From Limnanthes douglasii subsp. nivea (lineage: Eukaryota; Streptophyta; Magnoliopsida; Brassicales; Limnanthaceae), in NCBI GenBank assembly GCA_036936605.1, contig JAUPFV010000004.1, positions 295,286,009 to 295,350,008 of the forward strand: 64,000 bases of DNA. The letters run 5' to 3'. Below, piece after piece: positions 34,365-45,824 of the stretch. Every line of letters starts with the position of its first letter. The stretch's first letter is position 1. The notes under the pieces were generated by a model. That model searched no databases. It was given only the letters and a program-made list of their open reading frames with translations, and was not told where the DNA came from. The position numbers and the translations under genes are program-made.

Positions 34365-34728
34365 TGGTTTGGTTTATTTTGGGTTGCGGGTCGTTTGGTA
34401 TAATGTTTTTGTAAGTTTAGTGTATTTTTTGTTTAGTGTGAGGAGTATTTAGATAACTGAGAAACTTACTTGTATTAAATATTGATCACCCTCATTAATG
34501 AGAGTGGTTGGGGTATTTATATTTTTAATTAATAACCTATGGGCTTACTGGGTCAAGTTGAGAAACCGGGTCGAGTTTAAGGACCCATTAGTTTTTTAGA
34601 TTAGCAAATAGCTTAGTCAAAAAGTGTTCACATTTTCCTTGTTCGGATTTTATAGTGGAGTGATATTGTCCAAATTACCCCAGTCCGGATTAGCTGGTAG
34701 GCTGTGTCTATAATATCCAAACTCATCA
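34365..34728 (-). repeat. Element VII 5' LTR
   Basis: The LTR is 364 bp and pairs with 14104-14470. On the minus strand it starts TGATGAGTTTGGATATT. Confidence 0.9.
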
Positions 34729-34733
34729 AATAC

Positions 34734-36392
34734 AATCACATATTTAGAGTCAACATACACTCTCATCATTATATCAACTGTATCTTTATAATTATTGTAC
34801 AACCTAACTTCAATCGAGTCTTTTAAAACATCTCATGAGTCACTTGAGTGCATGTGAATGTGACTTTTGTATATTTGACATTAATCTGCTAAAAATACTA
34901 ATATAATAGGAAAGATCAGACTTTGTGCACATCATATGATACATAATTGTACCAATAACATTGGCATAATATATCTATTGTATGCGCTTTTTATTTGTTG
35001 TATTGGTTTGTGCTTGAGTGACAACCGCTTTGACTTCAGATATTCTAAACTTTCGGAGGTCCTTATGTATGTATTCTTATTAAGACACGAATAAATACCC
35101 CTTCATCATGTTCATTTTAATCTCAATACTAAGTATCCTCATATCATCTCTCATATCTTTTATTTCAAACTATCCTTCCAGTTAAATCTTCGTCATTTCA
35201 ATCTTATTCACGTCATTTCGAGCTATTAGGATATCATACACATATAATAACAACATGAGTTGTCAGTTAATGTGCATTTTCTCATTATAATATTAACAAT
35301 TACATAACAAATCCAGACATACTTGATGGACTTAATATAAGAATCAAATCTTCAATTATACTGTACTTGCGAATGTTTTAACCTATATAGATATCCTTTC
35401 GACAAACACACATCTCATTCATTTCCTCCTTAAAAATACTTAAGAACTAACACACCATTAATTATATAGGATTATATAACAGAAGTGAACATTGGAAGAC
35501 CTTAAGTTTTCCATTTCCATCCATATAAGTAAGCTTTTCTCATCTAACATTCTAATAAAAAATGGTTATTTTTAAATTTTGGCACGCACCTCTCATAGTT
35601 AATTAGTTTTTCATGTATTCTAGACAACTTTACCAAACACATTTCACTCTTTTCAAATAATAAGATTAGTTATTCGTCATGATGATATTTCCACATTCAA
35701 ACATCGGGTTTTCAAACATTATTAGTTGGAGGTCATATAAAATAATGCGCTTGAATCCAACACACATTTTTCATTACATACAAATTGAATCTATTAAACA
35801 ATCAATGTACTCATAGTCATCCGAAACCATTGCAGCATCTCAAGAATCGGTCTTCAAATAATTATTGTTATTTCTTCTCTACGGGCAGTTCATACTAATA
35901 TGATCTTGTTTCTTGCACAACCAATATCTCACTTTATCACCCATCACAAGTCCTTAATCCTTGAACTAAGAGTTTTCTCTCATCTTGATTGAATATCTTT
36001 TTCCTCGACGACCCCTCAAAATCAACCCAAAACCTTCCAAGTCAGCCTTAGAAATTATCTTTCTTTTTAGATCTTGAAGTTTAAATCACTACTCACTTTG
36101 GCCATCGTAATAGACTTCTTATCTTAGACAATAATGTCAATAAAATGCTCGTATACCTTCACAGAACTTTAGAGGAATATGGCCTCATTATTGGCCTCCA
36201 CCCATTACACAAACTGCATTCAAGTCAAGAATAATTATATGGAAATCATTCAGATATCTTCAAATATCTTTTCTACCATTCATTGACAACGTGCACAACT
36301 TCTCTTGAGATGCAATCTACTTGCCAGGAACATATTCATGTAAATATCTTCTATTCGGTACCATATCCCTGAAGCTCAATATGAGGGCACCA
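34734..36392 (-). pseudogene. Copia A gag, protease and RT remnants
   Basis: On the minus strand, in order, come a Ty1/copia gag segment (36390-36060; LASRLHLKRS.., VKVYEHFIDI), a CCHC zinc finger with its first Cys lost (YWLCKKQDHISMNC, about 35930-35890), a protease-like CVLDSSALFYM (near 35750; DSGAS changed to DSSAL), the RT catalytic box as YVYDIL (35250-35230; usual YVDDML), and the RT tail (ANVIGTIMYHMMCTKSDLSYYIS, about 34960-34890). Integrase and the first half of RT are missing between protease and YVYDIL. It continues into RNase H at 14103 across element VII. Confidence 0.7.
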
Positions 36393-36394
36393 TT

Positions 36395-36962
36395 CTGCTA
36401 AGGGGTTTATTACAAGATGATTGATGTATGGTAGCATCGGATGCAAGTAATTGGGTAAAACAATTGGAGGTATACTCACCCTATAAGTCGCACATGAATA
36501 ACCTTATCACATTAGAATGTTTAGACTTAACAAATTCTCTATAAATTCGAAGGAAATACGTCTTTTGTTTGATAAGATAAACCCATGTATATTGAGTATA
36601 GTCATCAATAAAAAATATACAATAGGCGAAACCACCCTTTGTGGAGACACGAGATGGACCTCAAACATCATAATATACATATAATATGGAGCAACATAAC
36701 AATAAGAACTTTGATTAAATGATAAAGCAAAAAAATTGCTAGTTATATTATAAGTGTTTAATTAAACTAAAACGCATGCAGAGATTAAAAAATTCAAACA
36801 TGACGCATATACAAGTCTCAAATGGAAATGCCATATATAAAATTCATACGATAAAAGACTCAAACAAAACGAATATAAATCAACACTAGAAGCAACAATA
36901 TTAATGACTTTGAGTTCATCCAAAACATAGAGTTCTCCGAATCTACGACCTATCTCAATCAT
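36395..36962 (-). pseudogene. Copia B GAG-pre-integrase and integrase fragment
   Basis: The minus strand encodes RFGELYVLDELKV.. FYIWHFHLRLVYASCLNFL (36960-36770), the pre-integrase domain of Ty1/copia with LWHxRLGH altered. After it come GPSRVSTKGGFAYCIFFIDDYTQYTWVYL (about 36660-36570), FMCDL-GEYTSN and SSCNKPL (36480-36400), matching the integrase core up to the usual TPQQNG. Gag-like codons of copia A follow at once, which is the wrong order for a single copia. It is therefore a separate element or a mosaic. Confidence 0.7.
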
Positions 36963-38588
36963 TTTTTGATTACGTTAATCATGTATAACAAAAAAAAAAT
37001 AAAAAATAAAAGCTAAATTTGAAATCAAAATTCGAAACCAAAATTTGAAACCAAAACAACTTCTGTAACTCAATTAAGATCAAATTCAAATCAAAATTGA
37101 ATTTCAAATCAAGACAACTTCTATAGTTCAATTAAACTCTAATCCAAAACAAGACAGAAATCCAAAATCAATAAAGTACGAAATCAAAATCAAAATCGAA
37201 ATTAAAACTAAAACTAAAACTAAAATACAAAATTCGAAACGAATAAAATATTTGAAAAAATCAATTATGTTATGTTAAAAAGAAAAGCAAAGAGGCAATT
37301 CTTATTATCGTTTAAAATATTATATTTACAAATATATTAAATTTTTATTATAAAGTAATAATAGGAACCATATCTAACCATACCAATGTATATGGAAAAA
37401 CTAAAAACTAAAGACTTTATACAAATGTATGTAACAACAACTAGAAAAATGAGAAATATTGGATGAATGTATAAAATTTATATTCTAATATACGTTTACA
37501 AAATCTGATACAAGAGCTCGAAACGAGAATAGTCGATAACATTTTTACTTAAAATGTGAAGTAAAAATGTTAAAGTAAAAAAAATCCCAAAATTAATGGA
37601 GAAAAATACAAGTAAATATCTGTTTTTGGGATAATGCCAATTGATACTTCAAAGTTTGCTATATATAACTATATTTCTTTTTCCTCTACAGAACCCTTCA
37701 AACCTGAAATCCAGTCCATCCTCACCCAATTTCGACCGATGACGGGTGACCATCTTATACTTCCGATTTCGACCGATTTTAAAAAATATCATAATGAATC
37801 TAGTTTTGTTGATTTTTTTAAAAATAAAAATGTTGGTACTTTCATTTATTTTTTCTAAGCTCCGGTTTGAAAGATACGGGTCTTTTAAAAATAATAAAAA
37901 GAAAAAATAAAAAAGAAAATTTTTGGTTGCGTGGTTGTTCATGAAAAATGAATATAATTAGGATATTAAAATAATATTAGATACTAAATAGTAATTAAGT
38001 AGTTGAGATGGGTATTAAAAGATAATAGATCAAACAATAGATACCATATAACAATAAAATAGCTGATCAAATAGGTGTAATTTTTCAAATAAATAAATAA
38101 ATAAAAATCATCGATTAATGGTTTTGATGGGTTAAAAAGTTTATATTAAAAATGATATAGCCAAAATAGATAATTTATTTCCTTACCAACCTTCATCTAA
38201 CAATTTCATCCTGCTAAACCTTAATAATACAAAGAATCACAATTACTTGAATCATTTCTTTGAATGTGATTTTGTTGGCTTTCTTTGTTGTATCCAACTC
38301 TCTACCTGGTGATATTAAAATATAGAAATGCTGGATTATTAAAATATTATACTTTTAACTTAGAAGTAAGAAAAGTTGAATATTTAATTAATATTACAGG
38401 TAATAATACAATTGGAAATAAAAATAATAATTAAAAAAAATAAAGCAAAGTAAAGTTAATTTTAAGCAAATAAAACTCGTAAAATTTTACCTAAGCATCT
38501 CAGCAAAAAAAATTAATAATAAGTTAATAAAAAAAATAGCAAAAAAACATACTAAACCTTTCTTTTGGATGGAGATATCTCATGGACA
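36963..38588. other. AT-rich non-coding stretch
   Basis: Long A/T tracts and short imperfect repeats are present, including AAATTCGAAACCAAAA-type units (37020-37250) and an AAAT run near 38088-38104. A 74-codon open stretch at 37634-37858 shows no family features. No gene is supported. Confidence 0.5.
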
Positions 38589-38596
38589 TACTTGTC

Positions 38597-39122
38597 TAGG
38601 GCTGGTTTTTCGGTTCTTTTCGCGGTTCTATTCTAAAATCAAAAATGATAAGGAGTTATGAATCGAATCGAGAAATCGTATCAGACCAATAAAACCGTTA
38701 GAACCGATTATTTACTATTGTTATTTATTTTTTTTATAAATTATAGTAACAAATTTGGTAGTTAATAAATTTTAACAAAATCAAAAACTAATTTATAAAT
38801 TTTAGTTTTTATATCATTTACTTCCATAAAAGAAAATTAAAAATCAAAAATTTTAATTGGATTTACTTTTTTTAAGTGGACTGAACCGGACCAACCGAAA
38901 CCGAAACGGAACCGAACCAAATTCGGACCGAACCAAACTCGGACGAAAACGGAACCGGAACAGCACCAAATCAGACCGGACCAAATCGAAAGCTTAGCGA
39001 TTCGGTCCGATTCCAAAAATAAGAACAGAAAGCTTAGCGGTGCGGTACGATCCGAACCGATAAGCTTAGTGGTCCGTTCCGGTTCTCTAAAAACGGACAG
39101 AACCGGACAGATAACAGCCCTA
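38597..39122. mobile_element. hAT-like non-autonomous element (MITE)
   Basis: The element starts TAGGGCTG and ends CAGCCCTA. It is flanked by TACTTGTC (38589-38596) and TACTTGCC (39123-39130), an 8-bp TSD with one mismatch, as expected for hAT. The interior is rich in ACCGAACCGGA-type repeats (38880-39110). It encodes no transposase. Confidence 0.8.
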
Positions 39123-39144
39123 TACTTGCCTATCCTCTAAATCC

Positions 39145-40358
39145 GCCCTAAGGTATCTTCAGAACTCTAACCTTCCAGATATTGAGAACATCGACGATAG
39201 AAATGCTTATAAATGTCTGAAACTGAGCTATGATAAATTGAGAGTAAAGGAGGTCAAGCACTGTTTCTTGATGTGTTCTTTATTTCCAGAAGATCGTGAA
39301 ATTGAGGCCGAGTTTCTTGTTTGATTTGCGTGGGGTCTAGTTTTCTATGAAATTGACGAAACGATTGAAGAAGCAAGAATCAAAATACAGTCATCTATTG
39401 ATCATCTAAAAGTCTGTTGTTTGCTAATAAATATTGGTACAAACAAAGTGAAAATGCACGATGTAGTTCGGCATTTTGCACTATAGATAGCATTCAAAGT
39501 GGAGAAAGACTTCACTGTAGGATATATCTCGAGAAAGCCATTCATAAGAAAATCCCTTGAAACTTATACGGCAATGTTTCTAATTATAAAAGACGGCCTT
39601 CCAAGTGGATTATTATGTGGAAACTGAAGCTTTTGAGACTATGCGGGACGGGCGGAACGCTTATTTCTGATACCTTTTTTGAGCAGATGGAAGCTCTACA
39701 AGTTTTAACTCTAAGCAATTGTGCTTTGACACCTTACCTTCGAAATATTTTGATAAGCCTTCGAGTTGAGCGTACTATAGGTGGACAATATAGGTGAATG
39801 TCTTCTCGCCAATTACTTTGTTCTGCCTAATTTAACAAGATATGGGATTGCTGTGCGTTCTTGCTATATCAGCACCTATTCAACTTCAAAACACTATATA
39901 TCGATGAGGTTAATGACATCTCATTAAATGCATTTAAGATATGTTTTAGTGCTTCCAGTAATGTACTTGAACCTATATAAGCTACTTCAGCTAGCGCATA
40001 TATGCAATCGCCCTGCGTGCACCAGCATCCTCCAAAATCTTAAATTTTTAGAGATACATTCGTGCGATAAACTGAGTTATATTTTTTCTTCAACTTTTTC
40101 TCAGAATCTGCCCAATTTAGAGAGCCTAAAAGTAATTTATTGTGATGAATTGGTGCGTGTAATCGGCAATGATGACGAAGGAGTTCCAAACAATCACAAA
40201 CTAGAAGGTTTTCCAAGTCTGAAAGAAATCAAAATAGCATACTGCGACAAGATCAAAATAGAACGCTTTGAAAACTTTACTGATAGCATCACTCTTTCGC
40301 TAACAGACGGTAAGATTCATCCCCTCTATTCTAAAACAAATCATAACGGTTATGAGTA
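39145..40358 (+). pseudogene. CC-NBS-LRR disease-resistance gene remnant
   Basis: The plus strand encodes SALRYLQNSNLPDIENIDD, then YKCLKLSYDKL and CFLMCSLFPED (39210-39300), the RNBS-D region of CC-type NLRs. A stop follows, then KVKMHDVVRHFAL (39450-39482), the MHD motif, and another stop. LRR segments follow: LLRLCGTGGTLISDTFFEQMEALQVLTLSNC (39615-39720) and LQNLKFLEIHSCDKLSYIF..NLPNLESLKVIYCDELVRVIG (40030-40170), then FPSLKEIKIAYCDKI to a stop at 40357. The P-loop, GLPL and most of NB-ARC are missing upstream, where the hAT MITE lies. Frameshifts and stops make it non-functional. Confidence 0.8.
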
Positions 40359-40871
40359 GATACTTATCATGCATTATTTCTCATGAACAACAAAAAAAAA
40401 GTGGTGGAAATTGTGGGAGTGTTCTGACTACATGGATTTACGAGGGAGGAGAGGATATATGATCTTTTTCTTTTTCTTTTTTTACGAAACAAGGTAAACA
40501 CGTTTAGTGAACATAAACGTTTGCGCATGAGTTTTGGTTACGAGCATGCCTTCCTCCACCAACTCGGCTACTCTGGTTTTTTCTGTTACATGTCTTATAT
40601 TTTTCTAGTAAAAGTTCAAAATCAAAGTATATAATACTATTTTGTTATTAGGGTTAATTTAGACGAGGGTTATCTAAAAAATTTGGCTCATGTTAATTTG
40701 ATTTCATAACTAAACAATTCAATGAAGAACCATCACAATACCGCAACTTGCACAGCTAATAGCAGCATCGACGACATTCACGATAAAGGTTAATAAAATA
40801 ACGAGAAAAGTCGACAAAATAAATATTATTTCTTTTAAAGATGTCGAAGTAACATATATCCATAAATACTG
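40359..40871. other. Intergenic stretch between NLR remnant and copia D
   Basis: It has a pyrimidine run (40462-40487) and no coding sequence that could be recognised. The last five bases, TACTG, are the copia D TSD. Confidence 0.5.
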
Positions 40872-41119
40872 TGTTAGAATATTCGACTAAATTTGGAAAG
40901 CTGGATTCATGGAGTAATAGTTGGGGTCAACTATTGACCACTATAATTTGGGATTTCACATACTGTCCTTAATCTTCTCCCTATAAATCAATGTATTAAG
41001 TTTCCTTGTATAGGCCTCTAAGTTCTCTATATATTGAGAGCCTTACTTGGGTTTGCATTATAAAAAACAGTTCAATACAAAAAGGAACATAATAATATCC
41101 TCTGATTACCAATTCAACA
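40872..41119 (+). repeat. Copia D 5' LTR
   Basis: The LTR runs TGTTAGAATATTCG.. to ..CCAATTCAACA, with CTATAAATC near 40980 as a possible TATA box. Confidence 0.95.
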
Positions 41120-41131
41120 TGGTATCAGAAC
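41120..41131 (+). other. Copia D primer binding site
   Basis: TGGTATCAGAAC directly follows the LTR and fits the initiator Met-tRNA 3' end used by most plant copia elements. Confidence 0.9.
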
Positions 41132-41169
41132 ACGTGTGATTCTAGGAATTCTGAACATCCTCAACAAAG

Positions 41170-42578
41170 ATGGTTGGCAATGACGTCGTGGTCAGTCAAG
41201 TCCCTCATGAAGTAACAATGCAGATTGCTGCCATTCTGAGAAATGGTCTCGGAACACAACAACAAACAACTAACCCCGAGAATTTATCCCTAGGGATTAA
41301 ACTCGGTGGTGACAACTATGCCCTATGGGCAAACCTGATGAAGAAAGAAATTGGGGGGTAGGGGGAGAGGTTCTCACATTACAGGGGAGCCGACACCTCC
41401 ATCCAAAACTGACAAAACATATACAAGGTGGGAACAAGATGATCAATGTGTTTTCACATGGATTATCCAGAATCTTGAATCCAGCTTGGTGAATAATGTC
41501 TCGCAATATCCCACTGCAAAATCCATCTAGGATAGGTTAGCCACCACATACGGTTCTGGTTAAGATTCTTTACAGGTGTTTGACCTTCATAAGAGGGCTA
41601 ATTCATTAAGGCAAGGGTCCGATACACTAGAAGACTTGTGGAACAAACTGCAGAAAATCTGGATGTCTATAGATAGGCGAGATTCGAACCCTATGGAAGA
41701 CCCAGAAGACATTCAGATCTACAATAAGAAGACTCAAGAACAAAGACTCTATCAATTGCTAATGGCGATTAATGACAAGCTGGAACCAGTCAAGAGAGAT
41801 ATCCTGAAAAAGGATCCTCTTCCTTCCGTGGAAACAGCATATGCTACAATACGAAGGGAAGTGGCCAGGCTTAATATACTAAAATCAAGTTCTTCTGATA
41901 TTAACTCAATTGAAATTGGAATGGGTTTGGATGCTAAAGATTCGGCACAGAGGTTTAAATTCTTATCCAAAGAGAAAGAAGATAAATCCAAGTTGTATTG
42001 CACTCATTATGGGATGAAGAAACACACTAAAGAGACGTGTTTCCAGCTGGTTGGCTATCCAGAATGGTGGGAGGGCGGTCATAAGGAGAAAAATAACCAG
42101 TGTTTCAGATCTAATGTCAAACGGGCTTCGTCTACAAGTGGCGGTGAAGATCCGACTAAAAATGAGCAAGGAAGTGGAACTGGTTTTGGAGGAATGGAGG
42201 CGAACTCTTATGAAACACTTGGAGGTAAAGGGGTTGAGAGTTACACCTCAAACCCCTCTCTTATTAATTTCAAATATTTTCCATCAGACGCGTCTTTCTT
42301 TGACAGGCTTGACCAAAGATGTGTAAATGAAACATATGAAAAGCCCAAAGTCTGCCATGTTCACCCCCAATCTAGGAAATCAATGAATTGGATCTTTGAT
42401 TGCGGGGCTACGGACACCATGTCTTATGATCCTAAAAACTTCGGTGACATGTCATCTCCAAAGAAGTCCCATATTGAGACTACTAGTGAAGAAATTGTGA
42501 AGTCAAAGGGGGAGGGTCAATTATTTTTTCTTAAAAAATGGAAATTAAAAACTCCCTATACATTCCTTCACTATCCTT
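41170..42578 (+). pseudogene. Copia D gag-protease
   Basis: The ATG at 41170 opens MVGNDVVVSQ, with LGIKLGGDNYALWANLMKKEIGG ending at a stop (41359). Frameshifts follow. The main stretch 41576-42580 covers the gag core (ANSLRQGSDTLEDLWNKLQ, a LLMAINDKLEPVKRDIL variant), the zinc finger CTHYGMKKHTKETCFQLVGYPEWW (CxxC changed to CxxY), and the protease WIFDCGATDTM (about 42391-42423; usual DSGAT). Changes at the zinc finger and active site make function unlikely. Confidence 0.88.
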
Positions 42579-44312
42579 AAAGTTATTATATGTTACTCAA
42601 GTGACAAAACAACTCAACTATGTGGTTATCATTGGGCGTGGTACTGAACCAGGAGGTCTCTATTATGTTGATGAGGTAGTTCATAAGGGACATGTCATGC
42701 TTGCTCACGGTACAACCGAAAGGAAACTTTGGTTATGGCACTGACGACTTGGTCATCCTTCTTTTAGCTATCTTAAAAGTTTGTTTCCTAGTCTTTTTTT
42801 GAATAATTTCATTCATGAGAAATGTGAAACCTGTATTCTTGCAAAAAATCGTAGGGTCTCATTTAATCAATGTAATACTAGAGTTGATTATGATTTTTCG
42901 CTAATCCATTCTGATGTTTTGGGTGTAGCGCCAAATTCCACTAACAATCAAATCAGATACTTTATTTTAATTCTGGATGATTTCTCAAGAATGACTTGGA
43001 ATACTTCATGAAACATAAATCGGAAGTGGCATAAATATTTGTTTATTTTTACAAAATGATTTTGACTCAATTTGAAAGAAAAAAATACAAATGCTCCGTT
43101 CTGATAATGGAACAGAGTTTGCCAACCAAAAAATGCATAATTTTTTCAAAACAAATGGTCTTATCCATCAAACCACTTGTCCAAACCCACCTCAACAAAA
43201 CGGTACTTCAGAACGAAAAAATCGTACTTTACTTGAAAAAACTCGTGCTATTATGATTGAATCTAGAGTTCCTCATTCTCTTTGGCCATAAGCTCTTGCT
43301 ACAGCCACGTATCATGGAAATCGTCTACCAACCCGAAGTCTAGGAAATAAAACTCCATTATAAGTGCTTGCCACCTAAATTACAATTCCATCTGTTATGA
43401 CCTTACCACCTTGTGTCTTTGGCTGTGTGGTGTTTGTTCATATCCCTAAAACTAGTTGAAACAAACTTAATGCGTGTGCTGAAAAGTTTGTATTCGTTGG
43501 GTATGGTGTCCATCAAATGGGCTATCGGTGTTACAATCCGGTTACTCGTCGAATCCATGTCACCATGGCCTGTGACTTTTTAGAATCCGATTATTATTTT
43601 TACCACCAATCTCGTGCTCAGTGGGAGAAAGTAAGTGAATCACTCGACTGGTTGTTATATGAAAGTTACTTTGAGGATGTGCTGACAGAGTCGGTAGATG
43701 GCGCCACCGAACACGCCTCTTCCAACATAAAGGAGACTGACGAGGCAGTTCTTACCACCAATGATTCTCCCGAAGATAATGTCCAACAAGAAATAAATGC
43801 CATGGATACTACCAGCGAATCAGCCAAAGAAAATGTCCATCAAGAGGTAAACAATTTATAATGTCATAATTCACAAAATGCTACTGACCATGACATTTCA
43901 GGAAGTTCATTTGTTGAAACTTAAACTCCGGTTCTTCCCCCAAGAAAAAAAATAGAGGGGTTCCTCCTGACCGGTATTCACTGGAACACGTTCTTCGTGC
44001 TTCTACATATCTGGTAAAAACAGACAGGAAAGGAATGACAAAGATTGCAAAGGCGTTTTCAGCTACTATTCTCTCTGAACAAATCCCTAAAACAGCTCAA
44101 GAAGCTAAGAAGATGATTGAATGGCATGAGGCAATGAATACCGAAATGGAAGCTCTAAAAAGGAATGGTACATGGGAGAATTGTGTGTTACCACAAGGGA
44201 AGAAAGCAGTCGGGTGTAGATGGGTGTTTAATATAAAATATAAATCTGATGGCACCATTGAGCGACACAAGGCAAGATTGGTTGCCAAAGGATATACACA
44301 AGGCAAGATTGG
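42538..44312 (+). pseudogene. Copia D integrase and N-terminal RT
   Basis: LYIPSLSLKLLYVTQVTKQL leads into the pre-integrase region, LWLWH then a stop and RLGHPSFSYL (42740-42775). CETCILAKNRRVSF (42827-42870), IHSDVLG (42905), LRSDNGTEFANQKMHNFF (43093-43150) and QNGTSERKNRTLLEKTRAIM mark the integrase core. MGYRCYNPVTRRIHVTMACDF (43517-43580) is the integrase C-terminal segment. RT begins ..WHEAMNTEMEALKRNGTWE and KARLVAKGYTQ (44116-44300), and the reading then ends in gypsy LTR sequence. Several stops are present. Confidence 0.85.
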
Positions 44313-44597
44313 TTGACTAAGCTACTTGCTCCCCTACTTAGAGCTCATGGGTCTTTGAACATGACCTGGGTCCATTAAACATGACCCGAAAGCCCATAAG
44401 GGCCCAAACATCACACTATAAATACCCAACCATCTGCATTAACTATGGGTAATGAGAATTAACTGCTACCAAGCTGCTTAATTATCTCTCTACTCTCTAA
44501 ACACGTTAAACACCCACACACCACCACTTAAACACCCGTATACCACCGTAAAATACCAACTGAAATTACCAGCCTACCCTCAGGCGATTATTGTCCA
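44313..44597 (+). repeat. Fragment of the element IX LTR inside copia D RT
   Basis: From TTGACTAAGC to ATTGTCCA it matches positions 45956-46240 of the element IX 5' LTR with only a handful of differences. It lacks the first ~165 bp and the last 5 bp of the LTR and has no TSD. It replaces the RT palm coding region, including YVDDM. Confidence 0.88.
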
Positions 44598-45330
44598 TAC
44601 CCGTTGTGAATCACAAACTAAAGATAATTGAAGGGGCCAGACCAATGAGTAAAGAAAGGTACCAAAGGTTGGTGGAAATATTGATTTACTTGGATCACAC
44701 TCGACCCAATATTCCATATGCGGTGAGAGTAGTTAGCCAGTTCATGCATCATCCTCAGGAACACCATATGAAGGTAGTAATGAGGATTATTCGATATCTC
44801 AAAGGCACAACAGGAAGAGGCATAATTTTTAAGAAAAATGGACACCTTGATGTTGAAGTATTCACAGATGCTGATTAGGGAGGGAATCGTAACGACAAGC
44901 GATCAACTGCTGGCTACTTTAGTCTTCTTGGAGGCAACTTGCTGACTTGGAGGAGTAAGAAACAGAAAGTAGTATCATTGTCAAGTGCTGAATCAGAATT
45001 TAGAAGAATCGTTAAGGGGATTATTGAGATACTTTGCTTAAAGAAGATAATGAAAGAAATCGGATCCCCTCTAAAGTGTCCAACTCAGTTAATGTGCGAT
45101 AATAAAGCTGCGATTAAAATTTCAAAGAACCCGGTACAGCACGATAGAACAAAGCACGTTGAAATAGATAGGCACTTCATAAAAAAGAAAATATTGAAGA
45201 TGGGATAGTCGAACTTCCGTTTGTTAGATCCGAAGACAAACTGGCAGACATCCTGACAAAAGCGGTTGCTGCAAGAACATTCGAATCAATTTTATCTAAG
45301 TTGGGTATTGGTGATCCCACTACACAACTT
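44598..45330 (+). pseudogene. Copia D C-terminal RT and RNase H
   Basis: VNHKLKIIEGARPMSKERYQ.. HTRPNIPYAVRVVSQFMHHP (44606-44760) is the end of copia RT. RNase H follows: VFTDAD then a stop for Trp, RSTAGYFSLLGGNLLTW, VVSLSSAESEF (44970-45002), CDNKAAIKISKNPVQHDRTKHVEIDRHF (45097-45180) and ADILTKAVAA (45245-45275). A frameshift occurs near 45205. Confidence 0.88.
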
Positions 45331-45339
45331 GAGGGGGAG
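45331..45339 (+). other. Copia D polypurine tract
   Basis: GAGGGGGAG immediately precedes the 3' LTR. Confidence 0.85.
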
Positions 45340-45587
45340 CGTTAGAATATTCGACTAAATTTGGAAAGCTGGATTCATGGAGTAATAGTTAGGGTCAACT
45401 ATTGACCACTATAATTTGGGATTTCACATACTGTCCTTAATCTTCTCCCTATAAATCAGTGTCTTAAGTTTTCTTGTATATGCCTTTAAGTTCTCTATAT
45501 ATTGAGAGCCTTACTTGGGTTTGCATTATAAAAAACAGTTCAATACAAAAAGGAACATAATAATATCCTCTGATTACCAATTCAACA
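45340..45587 (+). repeat. Copia D 3' LTR
   Basis: It matches 40872-41119; its first base is C in place of T. Confidence 0.95.
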
Positions 45588-45790
45588 TACTGGTTTTATT
45601 TATTGGTTCGATTACGTATCGGTTCTATCGGTTTATCGGTTCGGTTTTTTACCGGTTTATCGGTTCAGTTCTTTATCGGTTTCAATTTTAAAAATGAAAC
45701 CACGAAACGGATCGTTAAAGTTCAGTTTAATTCGTGATCCAGTCCTTATCGGTTTGGTTCCAGTCCGATCCCTGGTTCTCGGGAACCATT
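45588..45790. other. GGTTC/CGGTT-rich sequence between copia D and element IX
   Basis: Repeated GGTTCGGTT, TATCGGTT and ACCGGTT words resemble the interior of the hAT-like MITE at 38597-39122. It may be part of a similar MITE split by element insertions, but no terminal repeat pair was found. CCATT (45786-45790) is the element IX TSD. Confidence 0.4.
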
Positions 45791-45824
45791 TGATAAGTCT
45801 GAATTCAGCGTGCTCCCCGGACAG

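Larger units (their letters stand above)
14104..34728 (-). mobile_element. Element VII: complete-length but decayed Tat-like Ty3/gypsy, carrying element VIII
   Basis: Its LTRs are at 14104-14470 (3') and 34365-34728 (5'), about 90% identical by hand count. Its own sequence is 14104-14774 plus 25148-34728, near 10.2 kb. The flanks AAGAC (14099-14103) and AATAC (34729-34733) are a TSD with one mismatch, and copia A reads through on both sides. In its orientation the order is LTR, PBS, gag-protease, UAG, pol and aORF (opposite strand), with VIII inserted between the aORF start and the 3' LTR. Confidence 0.9.
40872..45587 (+). mobile_element. Copia D: full-length Ty1/copia element with a damaged interior
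   Basis: The two 248-bp LTRs are about 97% identical (seven differences by hand count). The exact TSD TACTG flanks it (40867-40871 and 45588-45592). It has the PBS TGGTATCAGA, gag-protease-integrase-RT-RNase H in copia order, and the PPT GAGGGGGAG. RT contains a piece of gypsy LTR in place of about 190 codons. Confidence 0.95.

Noticed and set aside
36762..36962. A 66-residue reading as a stand-alone small gene
   Set aside because: It matches the GAG-pre-integrase domain of copia and continues into integrase downstream.
37634..37858. A 74-codon open frame in AT-rich DNA
   Set aside because: It has no domain, no splice context and no conserved copy, and the composition is that of the surrounding AT-rich sequence.
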